From: Pseudomonadota bacterium
GTDB lineage: Bacteria; Myxococcota_A; UBA9160; SZUA-336
Direction of reading: 5' to 3'
Assembly (NCBI GenBank): GCA_003247575.1
Contig: QJZC01000004.1
Span: 31,588-95,587, forward strand
DNA length: 64,000 bases
A model generated the notes under the pieces. That model saw only the letters and a list, made by a program, of their open reading frames with translations. It did no database searches and was not told the origin of the DNA. This document shows positions 8,452 through 17,068 of this stretch, piece after piece. The position numbers and the translations under genes were made by a program. How positions within the stretch are numbered: the first letter of the stretch is position 1; every line of letters starts with the position of its first letter.

Positions 8452-9354
8452 TTGGTCGCATTCAGTCATTCGAGGCTCTCGTCCTACGAGAACTGCCCCG
8501 CGCAGTACCGCTACCGATACATCGACAAGATCGAGGTTCCCTACGAAGGCGTCGAAGCGTTCATGGGGAAGCGCGTGCACGAGGTACTCGAGCGGTTGTA
8601 CCACCACGTGGCGCGCCACGGGCGCCCCCCGAGCCTGGCGCAGGTACTGTCGCGCTTCCAGAAGGACTGGCGCTTTCACTGGCACGAAAACGTGCGCATC
8701 GTGCGGGTCGAGAACAGCGAGAGCTTCTACCAGGACCAGGGGGCGCGCTGCTTGGAGAACTACTACCGCTCGCACTACCCCTTCGATGCCGACGAGACGG
8801 TCGCGCTCGAGCATGCGGTTCAGCTGGTGCTCGATGAGCACGGGAGGTACCGGATGCGAGGCGTGATCGATCGCCTCGTCCGGACGGGTGAGGGGAGCTA
8901 CGAGGTCCACGACTACAAGACGTCGGGCTCGCTCCCTCCTCGTCGGCGCTTGGAGCAGGATCGCCAGCTCCCGCTCTACCAGATCGCCGTCCAGCAGGCA
9001 TTTCCGGATGCGCGCGAGGTGGGACTCGTCTGGCACTACCTCGCATTCAATCGAACCCTCCGCCAGGGGCGTACCGAGGAGCAGCTCGAGACCCTGCGCG
9101 CGGACACGATCGCCCTGATCGACGAGGTCACTACTGCAGCCGAGTTTCCGGCGCGCACGGGCCCGCTCTGCCGCTGGTGCGACTACCGCGAGCTGTGCCC
9201 AGCGGTATCGGGGGCCGACGTGGCCGAGCTGGCGGAAGCCGCGGCTGCGGACGGGCCGGGCGAAACGGGCTCGCCCGAGGAGCGGACTGCAGTGCAAGCG
9301 TCGGAATCCGGGCAGCCCGATTCCGCCCGTCGAGGCCAGCTCTCGCTGCTCTAG
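8452..9354 (+). CDS. RecB-like PD-(D/E)XK nuclease-family protein with Fe-S cysteines
   Basis: 300 residues from TTG at 8452 (GTG at 8440 is an alternative); the family normally begins with a FSHSRLSSYENCP motif, here directly after the start. Nuclease motifs follow in order: GKRVHEVLERLY (about 35), RGVIDRLVR (about 135) and YEVHDYKTSG (about 150, the D...ExK-type site). The C-terminal CRWCDYRELCP plus the first CP cysteine give the four-Cys pattern of a 4Fe-4S cluster, as in AddB and Cas4-like exonucleases. Role by family: DNA end processing; substrate unknown. It is not next to any cas gene. A polar Glu/Ala-rich tail of about 45 residues ends the protein. Confidence 0.85.
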   Translation: MVAFSHSRLSSYENCPAQYRYRYIDKIEVPYEGVEAFMGKRVHEVLERLYHHVARHGRPPSLAQVLSRFQKDWRFHWHENVRIVRVENSESFYQDQGARCLENYYRSHYPFDADETVALEHAVQLVLDEHGRYRMRGVIDRLVRTGEGSYEVHDYKTSGSLPPRRRLEQDRQLPLYQIAVQQAFPDAREVGLVWHYLAFNRTLRQGRTEEQLETLRADTIALIDEVTTAAEFPARTGPLCRWCDYRELCPAVSGADVAELAEAAAADGPGETGSPEERTAVQASESGQPDSARRGQLSLL

Positions 9355-9455
9355 CGACGCTCCGAGCGGATCGCGAACACCACCGCGGCGGGGTGGTGGA
9401 CGGCGACCCGTGTGTCATACCCACGTGAAACGCTGCTACCGTTACAATGAGAGCC

Positions 9456-10253
9456 ATGCAGGTCGAGAGAATCCCCACTCTGAATGACAACTATACGTAT
9501 CTGGTGATCGACCCCGAGACTCGTAAGGCCGCGGTGATCGACGCGCCCGAGGCCGACCCGGTAGTACGCCGGGTCGACGAGCTCGGCGTGCAGCTCACGA
9601 AGGTTTTGTCCACGCATCACCACTGGGACCACAGCGGAGCCAATCAGGCACTCGCCAAGCGCTACGATGCCCCCGTCTACGGCCACAGCTCCGATGCGGG
9701 ACGCGTCCCTGCCCTGAGCGAAGGCCTCGAGGAGGGAGACGCGGTGCGCGTGGGCAACCTCGAGGCCCGCGTCCTTTTCATTCCCGCGCACACTCGGGGG
9801 CACATTGCATACGCCTTTCCGGGGGCCGTTTTCTGTGGCGACACGCTCTTCGCTGGCGGATGTGGACGGCTCTTCGAAGGAACCCCCGAAATGATGCATC
9901 GCGCTCTGAACGAGGTCCTCGCCAAGCTACCCGATGAGACGCTCGTCTACTGTGGCCACGAGTACACGGAATCGAATCTCCGCTTTGCACTCACGCTAGA
10001 GCCGGGCAATGCAGCGCTCCAGGAGAAATTTCGGCGCGTCCAAGCCCAGCGGGCGAGTCGGGCGACGGATTGGCACGACGCAACACCCGCGGAGATGACG
10101 ATCCCCTCGACCTTGGCCGAGGAGAAGGCCACGAACCCGTTCATGCGCGCGCACTCGGTCGAGCTGCAGGCATCGGTGCATCGCACTCATCCGGGAGCGA
10201 CGGACCCTGTAGCGATCCTCGGGGCAGTGCGCGAGCTCAAGGATCGGTTCTAG
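9456..10253 (+). CDS. gloB: Hydroxyacylglutathione hydrolase (glyoxalase II)
   Basis: 265 residues from ATG 9456 (an in-frame ATG at 9447 adds three). Metallo-beta-lactamase fold with the metal-binding motif THHHWDHSGAN near residue 53, later ligands in HTRGHIAY and FCGDTLFAGGCGRLFEG, and the family C-terminal domain with CGHEYTESNLRFAL. It hydrolyses S-lactoylglutathione to lactate and glutathione, completing methylglyoxal detoxification. The next gene starts three bases after its stop, so the two are likely co-transcribed. Confidence 0.93.
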   Translation: MQVERIPTLNDNYTYLVIDPETRKAAVIDAPEADPVVRRVDELGVQLTKVLSTHHHWDHSGANQALAKRYDAPVYGHSSDAGRVPALSEGLEEGDAVRVGNLEARVLFIPAHTRGHIAYAFPGAVFCGDTLFAGGCGRLFEGTPEMMHRALNEVLAKLPDETLVYCGHEYTESNLRFALTLEPGNAALQEKFRRVQAQRASRATDWHDATPAEMTIPSTLAEEKATNPFMRAHSVELQASVHRTHPGATDPVAILGAVRELKDRF

Positions 10254-10255
10254 CC

Positions 10256-10936
10256 ATGTGGTCCCTGCGACACGCTCGGTGGGTGGGAACCTTGGCTTTG
10301 TTCGCCTTCCTCTGCATGGGCCAGTCCAGTTCCCGCATTTTCCCGGGCACTCCGGTCGAAGATCAGCTGGATCTGTTCCAGGTCGATCGACGCGTGCTGT
10401 TGATCGACTCGAAGAATCAGCGCACGCAGGAGTTCGATCTAGAGGTGGGCGAGGAGATCCTGGGGCTCGAGAGCCGCGGCCTGATGGCGGTGGTACGCAC
10501 GACCGCCCGGCTGATGGGAACCACCACCGAACAGCAGAACTGGAAGGAGGCGCGCTACCGGATTCGTGAGCGCGCCCAGCCGCCTTCGCGCAGCTTCGTC
10601 GGCGACCGGGTGGCGCTCGTCGTGCTTCAGAACCGGCTGCTCGGCATGAGCACCACGAGTCAGAACTGGCAGGAGTTCGCGCTCGGTCCGCGCGAGCCGC
10701 GCGGACGGGTCGAGCTCGGGGCCAACCTCGCCATCATGCTGACGGGGCGCCGCGCCATCGCCTACGGGCCAGCGATCTCGTCCTTCGTGGAGATCAATCT
10801 GACGCCGAACGAGGAGATTGAACGGACCCAAGTGCGAGACAACTCCGCGACGGTCACGACCTCGCGTCGAATTCTGATCTTCCGGGCCACTGCGGGCCAG
10901 TGGACGGAGTTACGACGCTCCGCGCGCGGGAACTAG
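10256..10936 (+). CDS. Predicted secreted protein, unknown function
   Basis: 226 residues starting at an ATG directly after the gloB stop. The N-terminus is a signal peptide (hydrophobic core WVGTLALFAFLCMG). The rest is beta-rich with two internally similar segments: AVVRTTARLMGTTTEQQNWKE (about 75) and LVVLQNRLLGMSTTSQNWQEF (about 125), each a hydrophobic strand, then GxxTTxxQNW. A third, weaker copy (TTSRRILIFRATAGQWTEL) closes the protein. This suggests a repeated beta-propeller-like or beta-sandwich unit. I do not recognise the family. Confidence 0.7.
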   Translation: MWSLRHARWVGTLALFAFLCMGQSSSRIFPGTPVEDQLDLFQVDRRVLLIDSKNQRTQEFDLEVGEEILGLESRGLMAVVRTTARLMGTTTEQQNWKEARYRIRERAQPPSRSFVGDRVALVVLQNRLLGMSTTSQNWQEFALGPREPRGRVELGANLAIMLTGRRAIAYGPAISSFVEINLTPNEEIERTQVRDNSATVTTSRRILIFRATAGQWTELRRSARGN

Positions 10937-10944
10937 TCCCGTAC

Positions 10945-10980
10945 TGTCAGACTTCTGACACTCGACGTCAGTCGGCTGAC
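10945..10980. promoter_or_regulatory. Paired inverted repeats with TGTCAG half-sites
   Basis: Two perfect inverted repeats lie back to back: TGTCAGA-CT-TCTGACA (10945-10960) and GTCAG-TCGG-CTGAC (10967-10980). The half-site core GTCAG/CTGAC recurs four times. The second stem is followed by AAATTTT, so it could terminate the gloB transcript; the spacing of the half-sites equally fits a protein-binding operator for the small gene at 11138. Confidence 0.5.
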
Positions 10981-11137
10981 AAATTTTGCGGCGCCGATCT
11001 GCCGAGAGGTTGCCGAGAATTCTGATTTTACTGGATTTTCGGGGGTCGACGTCCGCTGGCCGAAACTCTCGTCCTTGGTACGTGAAATGCATATCCGGTG
11101 CGTGGCTGTGCATGACGCGCGCAAAGGAGAGCACGAC

Positions 11138-11359
11138 ATGTTTGACGTCGGAGTTTCGATCCAGACAGCGCCCATCGGAGCCTTCGCACAGGACCTCCCT
11201 AGCGAGAAGAGAACGGGGCGCTCGCCGTCGCTGACTCTCCTCGATCTAGTAGAGGCGGTCGCGGAGAGCTGCGAGAGCGAGATCGAGGTCATCGCGACGA
11301 TTCGCCACCTGCTTTCGAGCGGTCGCGTACGTCTCCAAGCCTGTGAGCTACCTCTCTGA
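11138..11359 (+). CDS. Small conserved-type hypothetical protein
   Basis: 73 residues, ATG preceded by a strong AAAGGAG eight bases upstream. The C-terminal half, LTLLDLVEAVAESCESEIEV and then IATIRHLLSSGRVRL, matches in style a family of about 70-residue proteins common in deltaproteobacterial genomes (DLVEAV...GRVRL); this is from memory, not a search. Function unknown. The last 71 bp overlap the 3' end of the convergent AGE-family gene, which is unusual. Confidence 0.65.
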   Translation: MFDVGVSIQTAPIGAFAQDLPSEKRTGRSPSLTLLDLVEAVAESCESEIEVIATIRHLLSSGRVRLQACELPL

Positions 11360-12491
11360 ACGCAACGTAGACGTGGTACACCGTCGTCGCGTTCATGGCA
11401 TCGCTGTGGATGCGTCCTGCGCGGTCTGCGTGCTCATTCCAGCCTCCGTGGCTGGCGTCGATGTAGCGCTCGAAACACAGGTCCAGACTTCGGCCTAGGC
11501 GCTGTTCGGTCTGCGAGGCCGGAGCCCATGCGTGATCGGAGTCGAGCAGAATGGCCAGCGCCTTCTGATATTCGGTCTGGGGCCAGACGCGCTTGTTCGT
11601 GTCACGTGGGCGTCCATCGAGCTCGACCCGATCGAAGACCGCACCGTCCGCCGGATCCACTCCGTGGGACTCTCCAAACTGGAAGAGCGCCCGAAGCAGC
11701 GCCTCTGGCAGTTCGCGCAGTCGCATGCGTCGCGCCCGCTCGAGAAGCCAGAACCACTCGAAGTGGTGCCCTGGCTCGCTGTGCGTGCCCGCGGCCGGAG
11801 TCCAATCCTGGTCGTAGGTTTCTGCGAGGCCAACATAGGGTGGGGGATAGAGTCGTTCGAGCATCAGGTCGAGCAACTCCTGAGCCAGCGCTTCGAAGCG
11901 AGTCGTGTAGCCGAGCTCGCAGGCGGCCAGAGCCGCCTCGAACAGGTGCATGTGGGGATCGTGACGCCGTACCCGCGATTGTGGGGCCCAGGTGTTGCTG
12001 GTCGCCTCCAGAAAGCCTCCATACCGCGAGTCCCTGAGGTAGCGGTCCATCAGGTCGAGCGTTCGTATGGCCAGTTCGAGGGCCCCCGCCTCCGGACGCA
12101 GATGGTGGTAGTGGGTGAGGCCCAGGATCGCGAAGGCGTGAGAATACGTGTCCTTGGTGCGATCGAGCGGCTTCCCCTGTGGAGTCGTGGTGAAGAACCA
12201 GCCACCGTGTTCAGAGTCCCAGAAGCGTGCGAGCGCATGTCGGAAGGTCGCATCTGCACGCGGACCTGCGATCGGATCGTCCGGGCTCGCGAGAGCAGCC
12301 AGAGAGTAGACGTAGAGCTGCCGCATCTGCACGGTGAGCCGCTTGAAACCATCCGGGACCGGCTGGAGTCTGGGATCGAGACGCGAATGGAAGCCGCCAT
12401 GGGTCGCATCCCAGCCGAAGCGATCCCAGAGCGGCAGCAGCCGCTGGGTCAGGTGGTCCCGCAGCCGGCTGAGGTCAAGAGACTGCGGCAA
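11289..12491 (-). CDS. AGE-family sugar epimerase/isomerase (N-acylglucosamine 2-epimerase-like)
   Basis: 400 residues, the normal length for the family. An (alpha/alpha)6-barrel protein with the expected landmarks: WDRFGWDATHGGFHSRLD near residue 23, RQLYVYSLA (57), DTYSHAFAILGL (115), HMHLFEAALAAC (182), EPGHHFEWFWLL (240), RVWPQTEYQKAL (300) and GGWNEHAD (350). The conserved histidines in HHFEW are catalytic in relatives. Possible reactions are mannose-fructose isomerisation or N-acylglucosamine epimerisation; sequence alone does not decide. Confidence 0.85.
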   Translation of the reverse strand: MPQSLDLSRLRDHLTQRLLPLWDRFGWDATHGGFHSRLDPRLQPVPDGFKRLTVQMRQLYVYSLAALASPDDPIAGPRADATFRHALARFWDSEHGGWFFTTTPQGKPLDRTKDTYSHAFAILGLTHYHHLRPEAGALELAIRTLDLMDRYLRDSRYGGFLEATSNTWAPQSRVRRHDPHMHLFEAALAACELGYTTRFEALAQELLDLMLERLYPPPYVGLAETYDQDWTPAAGTHSEPGHHFEWFWLLERARRMRLRELPEALLRALFQFGESHGVDPADGAVFDRVELDGRPRDTNKRVWPQTEYQKALAILLDSDHAWAPASQTEQRLGRSLDLCFERYIDASHGGWNEHADRAGRIHSDAMNATTVYHVYVAFREVAHRLGDVRDRSKAGGESSR

Positions 12492-12539
12492 CGGGATCCC
12501 CAGTGCGGGCGCCTGGATCGGCGCCGGGCATCTCCAGCG

Positions 12540-12770
12540 CTAGGTGGGTGCGATCAGCAGCTCGAGCGCGTCCAGCGGATCCGGGGGTAGGGCAGACGCT
12601 CGATGCAGCTGCAGCTCGTGCTCCAGGATCTCTTCCACGGCGGGGCTGCAGCCCCCACATCCGCCGCCGGCGCCGCAGGCGCGTTCCACGTCGTCGAGGC
12701 AACGGGCGCCCGAGCGGATCGTGCTGCGAATTTGCTTCTCGCAAACCGAGTTGCAGTGGCAGACCAACAT
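12540..12770 (-). CDS. bfd: Bacterioferritin-associated ferredoxin-like (BFD) protein
   Basis: 76 residues. MLVCHCNSVCEKQIRSTIRSG followed by CGAGGGCGGCSPAVEEIL gives the four 2Fe-2S cysteines of the BFD fold (CxC and CxxC). In known systems Bfd reduces bacterioferritin to release stored iron. A predicted Fur box lies 22 bp upstream of its start and fur is the next gene upstream on the same strand, so iron-dependent repression is likely. No bacterioferritin gene is in the window. Confidence 0.85.
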   Translation of the reverse strand: MLVCHCNSVCEKQIRSTIRSGARCLDDVERACGAGGGCGGCSPAVEEILEHELQLHRASALPPDPLDALELLIAPT

Positions 12771-12791
12771 TGCCCCGTAGTATCGGTTCTT

Positions 12792-12806
12792 TGAGAATGA
12801 AAATCA
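12792..12806 (-). promoter_or_regulatory. Predicted Fur box upstream of bfd
   Basis: TGAGAATGAAAATCA resembles the Fur 7-1-7 consensus (TGATAAT-N-ATTATCA). The left half-site is strong and the right half is degenerate. It is unusually AT-rich for this GC-rich region and lies 22-36 bp upstream of the bfd start. Confidence 0.6.
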
Positions 12807-12845
12807 ACGCTGGAATCGGCCTGGGCGAGTTCGAAGCCTCCCGCA

Positions 12846-13301
12846 TCAGCGGGAGTCCAATCCTTGTCGCTGACACTTGCCGCAATATCCGAACAGGTGG
12901 TGCCGGTGGCGAGTCAGTCGGTAGCCGTGCTCGTTCGCGATTTCGAGCTGTCTCGCCTCGATCGACGGGCATTCAAACTCGATGATCTCTCCACAGCCCA
13001 AGCAGACGAGGTGATCGTGGTGCTCGGTATCGCTCTCGTAGACCGTGACGCCCTCGCGAAAGGTGCTCGCGTTTGCCAGTCCTGCGTCGACCAGTAGCTT
13101 CAGGGTCCGGTACACGGTGGCCGTGCCGATGTCCGGATGATCCTGACGCACGCGCTCGTACACGTCCTCGCTGGTCACGTGCCCCCTGGCGTCGAGAAAG
13201 GCGTCGAGGATCGCTTCCCGCTGTCGGGTCTGTTTCAGGCCGTGTCGGGACAGGTATTCCGCGAGACGCGATCTTGCGTCCTCGTACGCTTCTTCCGCCA
13301 T
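12846..13301 (-). CDS. fur: Fur-family ferric uptake regulator
   Basis: 151 residues. Winged-helix DNA-binding half (LKQTRQREAILDAFLDARGHVTSEDVYERV, then TATVYRTLKLLVDAGL) and dimerisation/metal half with ESDTEHHDHLVCLGCGEIIEFECPSIE. The HHDH motif, the CxxC pair and a second CGKC at the C-terminus are structural and regulatory metal sites; the second pair fits a structural zinc. Repressor with Fe(II). It could also be PerR-like, but its position next to bfd with a Fur box favours iron control. A 7-bp hairpin (12838-12855) spans its stop codon. Confidence 0.9.
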   Translation of the reverse strand: MAEEAYEDARSRLAEYLSRHGLKQTRQREAILDAFLDARGHVTSEDVYERVRQDHPDIGTATVYRTLKLLVDAGLANASTFREGVTVYESDTEHHDHLVCLGCGEIIEFECPSIEARQLEIANEHGYRLTRHRHHLFGYCGKCQRQGLDSR

Positions 13302-13378
13302 GGCAGCACACGCTATCGAGGCCAGGTGCGGCCTGTCAACGCTTGCTCAGCCAGGTGTCGGCGCAGCTGCCGATCGGC

Positions 13379-13645
13379 TCAGTCGAGGAAGACTTCGCCC
13401 TTCTGCTCGAATGGAATTCCCAGCGCCAGAAGGATCTTGCGCTTGGTGTCCATGCGGCAGTTCATGCCCTTCTCGACCGAGTGGATCGTTCGCAGTGCGA
13501 CGCGGGCCTTGCGGGCCAGCTGCGCTTGGGTCATCAGCTTGTCTTCGCGAAGCTCCCGCACACGATTCCGCTTCCGCCCGCCACTCTGCTGGTCCTGAGA
13601 CTCGCCACTCATCTGCTGCTGGTTCGGGTAGCTCGACTGCTCCAT
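13379..13645 (-). CDS. Small XRE-type helix-turn-helix regulator
   Basis: 88 residues from ATG 13645, chosen because AAAGGAG lies nine bases upstream; a longer frame to 13705 lacks such a site. The HTH occupies residues about 32-80: VRELREDKLMTQAQLARKARVALRTIHSVEKG. A polar Gln/Ser-rich N-terminus precedes it. Single-domain DNA-binding protein of unknown target, encoded divergently from the AsmA-like gene. Confidence 0.8.
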   Translation of the reverse strand: MEQSSYPNQQQMSGESQDQQSGGRKRNRVRELREDKLMTQAQLARKARVALRTIHSVEKGMNCRMDTKRKILLALGIPFEQKGEVFLD

Positions 13646-13882
13646 TCCTTGGAGCTCCTTTCCGCGTTGGAGGAGACCCCCCCAGGCACTCCATTGGGGT
13701 TTCACCGCAATGATTCGGGCCCGCGAAATGGATTCTTTAGAGCGGTTCAGGGTTTAGGTGTGGCGTTCACCTGATGGGCGCGGGGCCGCGGAGAGCGCCG
13801 CGCGGGGCGCGAGCGTACGATCTGCCAGAGGCTTCGCGGACAAGCTGCGTGTCGGAGTACCCTTGGCTGCGCTCGTGCGTAG

Positions 13883-16585
13883 ATGCTAGTTGGGGGAGTG
13901 ATTTCACCGTTGCATGAGTTCGAGACGAAGCGGCCACGCAGGCGGCGCTGGATTCGGATCGCGCTCTCCGCCTTCGTAATCCTGGCCTTCGGAGCTGGCG
14001 CCGCCGGATCCGTCTGGCTGCTGCGCAGAGCGCCGGAGCTGACGGCGGAGGCCATCGGAAGCGCGCTCGGGCGCAAGGTCGAGATGCGACAGATCGAGGT
14101 GCGTCTCGGCTGGCGCGTTCGGGTCGAGGTGCGCGAGCTACGCGTCTACGAAACACTCCAGGCCTTCGGTGATCCCCTCCTCGAAGCCCCGCTCGCGCGG
14201 GGATATCAGTCTTGGCCGCGCGTGCTGCTCGGACAGCTGGTTCCGCAGGATTGGGAGCTCGATTCGCCTGTGGCAAGGATTCGTCTGGACGAGTCCGCAT
14301 CGGGCTCGGAGATCCCCGCGTTTCCCCTGGGGTCGCTCGCTGTCTCCGACGCCGTGCTGGAGATCGATGCGGGTTCGCGCGGCGCGTTTCGCATCGACCA
14401 GCTCAGCATGGAGCTCGGTCAACCACGCTTGCTGTCGGCGTTGATCTCGGGTGTCCGCGGCGAGGGCGCGGGTCGGATCTCGAACGCGAGCGGTGTACTC
14501 GGGCGCGCGAAGCTCGAGTTCTCTGCGGCGGGTGACAGCCTGAGCGTATCGGGACGCGTGGACAATGTGATCCTGTCGCGTGTGCGTCCCCTGCTCGGCA
14601 TCGACGATCGCGTGCCGAGCCTGCGCGGTAGAGCAGCGGGCAGGATCGGTTTCGAGCGTGAGGGGAGCCAAGTGCAGATCGAGCTCGACCTCGAGCTGCG
14701 AAGTCTCCGCGCGGAGCTCACGGGGATCGAGTCCCAGCTCGTGACACCGAACGCCCGCATCGCCGCCCGGATCGACTACAGCCGTGGCTTCTGGCGAATC
14801 CGGCCGCGCCCTCTCACGCTCGGGGACTTCAGTGTGCGCGGAGAGCTGAGTGTCGATCCGCGGACGGACGGGCGTGTGCGCGCCGAGCTCGAGGTTGCCG
14901 ACTTCTCGGCGAAACGAGGCGAGGCGAAGGCTTTGAACCTGATCTCGTTGCTCGGGCTCCGCCTCGCTACCTGGCGCTCGCTCGACGAGCGACTGCTAGC
15001 GGGCGATTTCGAGGGTGTGTCGCTGAGCTTGGATCTTCCACGGGAGGGCTTCTGGCAGTCCTTTGCGTTTCCGCGCCCGCTCGCGGAGGATGAGTTTCGT
15101 TTCCGCGCGAAGGTCAGCGGGGGAGTTCTGGAGACGGGTCCTCGGTCCGCTCCGCTCGAGTCCCTATCCGGCAGCTTTGCGCTCCTCGGCGACGCGTTTC
15201 GCGTCGAGCAACTGAGGGTCGCACGTAGCGGTCAGCGCTATCCCGAGCTCAACCTCGAGATCGACGGGTTTGCTCGCTACACCAAGCTCCCGCCTGAGGA
15301 CCGCGCGATTCCGAGCGGTCCGGGGCGCTCGCTTCCCGGCATCGGTCCCGCACTGGGCGCCCTGCGCGGCGACCCGGATCCGGCGACCGAGGTGGTCGGG
15401 CGAGCCGCGGCAGCCAGCGAACCACTCCGGATCGACTTCGAGAACCTGTCGATCGATTACCCCGGGCTTCTGTTCCAGATCCGGGACGCGAGGGGCCGAA
15501 TGCTCTTCCCGAAGACGGGCCTCGAGATCCGCAAGGCACGGGCGGTGATCGCCGGGGGGCTGGCGGACCTCGACATCTCGTGGAACCAGGTCGCCGATCG
15601 GATCGATGCTCGCATCGGATACGTCTCCGGCCCGACGCCCAGGCGTCGCATCCCTGCTGGGCAATGGCTGTCGGCCGAGCTCTCCATTCCCCACCTGCTG
15701 GTCGGCCCGTGGAAGCTCCGCGATGTCTCCACTCGCCTGACCGGCCGCGAGGGTCTGGTGCGCTTTGGAGCGCTGGAGGGTTCCACCAGCGGAGGACTGC
15801 TGGCTGGACGCGGCGAGCTCGACCTCACCCGAGACGAGCGTGCACCGATCCGCTTCCAGCTCAGCCTGAAGAACGCCGATGCGGCGCAGGCGACGGCGTT
15901 CATGAAGATCGAACGCGGCGCGATCAGTGGCGAGGCCAATGCCGAGGTGCGCATCGACGGCGTGCTCGACTCGACGCAAGAGTTCATGCCGTCCGCGGAT
16001 CTCGACGTCACCTTCCTGATGACGAATGGCACCCTCGTGGATCTGCCGATTGCACTCCAGATCGCGCGTCTGCTCTCACTCGAGGGCATTCGAGGCCTGT
16101 TCGGGCAGGCGCTCCCCTATCGGCAGCTGAGTGGACAGGTACTGCTACGCAAGGGACTGCTCTCACTCGAGGATCTGGTATTGACGGGTCCGCAGCTGCG
16201 CGCGCTCGCGGCGGGCCGGATGGACTTGAACACGGAGTCGCTCGAGAGTGACCTCGTCGTTGCGATTCTCTTCCTGCAGACGCTCGATCGGGTCATCGGC
16301 AGGGTGCCCCTGCTGGGACAGATGCTGCTCGGGGACGACGGCAGTCTACTGAGTTTGGGCTTTCGCGTCCGCGGTCCGTTCGCCAGCCCATCCGTGACTC
16401 CTGCAACCCCCGAGACCCTGCAGAGTGCTGCCGATTGGACTGGGGGCTGGCTGCGGCGTGTAGGCGACCTGATTCCCGGGTTGCGCTCCGGCGACGGGAC
16501 GGAGGAGACTCCCCCTGCACCGCGGGTGGAGAAGCTGCGCCCATTGCTGCCCGCAGTGCCCGAGCCAGCTCCGGGAGGTCCATGA
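13883..16585 (+). CDS. AsmA-like envelope protein (DUF3971/AsmA C-terminal type)
   Basis: 900 residues from ATG 13883, which has no clear ribosome site; GTG 13898 or TTG 13910 behind GGGGGAG may be the true start. One N-terminal membrane anchor (about 28-50, FVILAFGAGAAGSVWLLRR) and a long beta-rich periplasmic region with the AsmA-type C-terminal section: NGTLVDLPIALQIARLLSLEG, LSGQVLLRKGLLSLEDL and LRVRGPFASPSVTP-like end. AsmA/TamB/YhdP relatives bridge the periplasm and move phospholipid to the outer membrane. The stop overlaps the next start (ATGA) with a GGGAGG site inside this gene, coupling it to heptose synthesis. Confidence 0.8.
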   Translation: MLVGGVISPLHEFETKRPRRRRWIRIALSAFVILAFGAGAAGSVWLLRRAPELTAEAIGSALGRKVEMRQIEVRLGWRVRVEVRELRVYETLQAFGDPLLEAPLARGYQSWPRVLLGQLVPQDWELDSPVARIRLDESASGSEIPAFPLGSLAVSDAVLEIDAGSRGAFRIDQLSMELGQPRLLSALISGVRGEGAGRISNASGVLGRAKLEFSAAGDSLSVSGRVDNVILSRVRPLLGIDDRVPSLRGRAAGRIGFEREGSQVQIELDLELRSLRAELTGIESQLVTPNARIAARIDYSRGFWRIRPRPLTLGDFSVRGELSVDPRTDGRVRAELEVADFSAKRGEAKALNLISLLGLRLATWRSLDERLLAGDFEGVSLSLDLPREGFWQSFAFPRPLAEDEFRFRAKVSGGVLETGPRSAPLESLSGSFALLGDAFRVEQLRVARSGQRYPELNLEIDGFARYTKLPPEDRAIPSGPGRSLPGIGPALGALRGDPDPATEVVGRAAAASEPLRIDFENLSIDYPGLLFQIRDARGRMLFPKTGLEIRKARAVIAGGLADLDISWNQVADRIDARIGYVSGPTPRRRIPAGQWLSAELSIPHLLVGPWKLRDVSTRLTGREGLVRFGALEGSTSGGLLAGRGELDLTRDERAPIRFQLSLKNADAAQATAFMKIERGAISGEANAEVRIDGVLDSTQEFMPSADLDVTFLMTNGTLVDLPIALQIARLLSLEGIRGLFGQALPYRQLSGQVLLRKGLLSLEDLVLTGPQLRALAAGRMDLNTESLESDLVVAILFLQTLDRVIGRVPLLGQMLLGDDGSLLSLGFRVRGPFASPSVTPATPETLQSAADWTGGWLRRVGDLIPGLRSGDGTEETPPAPRVEKLRPLLPAVPEPAPGGP

Positions 16586-17055
16586 AAGCACGCGACAAGA
16601 TCCTGAGCCGACAGAAGCTGCGGCCGGTACTGGCGCGTGCCCAGGCGCGCGGCAAGCGGATCGTGTTCACGAACGGATGCTTCGATCTGCTTCACGTAGG
16701 CCATCTGCGTAGTTTCGAGCAGGCGCGCAGCCATGGAGACGTGCTCGTGGTGGGAGTGAATCGCGATCGCCGAGTGCGCGAGCTCAAAGGGCCGGCACGT
16801 CCGATCATTCCGGAGGCACAGCGCGCGGAGATGGTGGCTGGGTTCGGCGTCGTAGACTACGTCGTGCTGTTCTCCGAGGATACCCCGAGTGCGTTGATCC
16901 GAGCGCTGCGCCCGGATGTGATCTGCAAGGGGAGCGAGTACCGGGGCCAGCCGACCGAAGAGCGTCGTACCATCGAGGCGCTCGGCGGGCGTTGCGTCTT
17001 TCTGCGTCAGACCCCCGGGGTGCGAACTTCGCGGATCCTCGCGAAACTCGCCTGA
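16582..17055 (+). CDS. Heptose 1-phosphate adenylyltransferase (HldE C-terminal-domain protein)
   Basis: 157 residues. Nucleotidyltransferase of the cytidylyltransferase superfamily: FTNGCFDLLHVGHLRSFEQA carries the HxGH signature, followed by GVNRDRRVRELKG and, further on, CKGSEYRG. It matches the nucleotidyltransferase half of E. coli HldE as a stand-alone protein (RfaE2/HldC type). It makes ADP-D-glycero-beta-D-manno-heptose for lipopolysaccharide core. The kinase partner is not next to it. Confidence 0.9.
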   Translation: MKARDKILSRQKLRPVLARAQARGKRIVFTNGCFDLLHVGHLRSFEQARSHGDVLVVGVNRDRRVRELKGPARPIIPEAQRAEMVAGFGVVDYVVLFSEDTPSALIRALRPDVICKGSEYRGQPTEERRTIEALGGRCVFLRQTPGVRTSRILAKLA

Positions 17056-17068
17056 GCCAGAGACTCCG

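Noticed and set aside
8452..9354. Possible Cas4, which would hint at a CRISPR locus
   Set aside because: The protein is a general RecB-like nuclease with an Fe-S pattern; there is no repeat-spacer array or cas gene in the window.
12838..12855. Hairpin CTCCCGC-ATCA-GCGGGAG at the fur stop as a terminator
   Set aside because: It is only 7 bp, overlaps the stop codon and lacks a T run on the minus strand.
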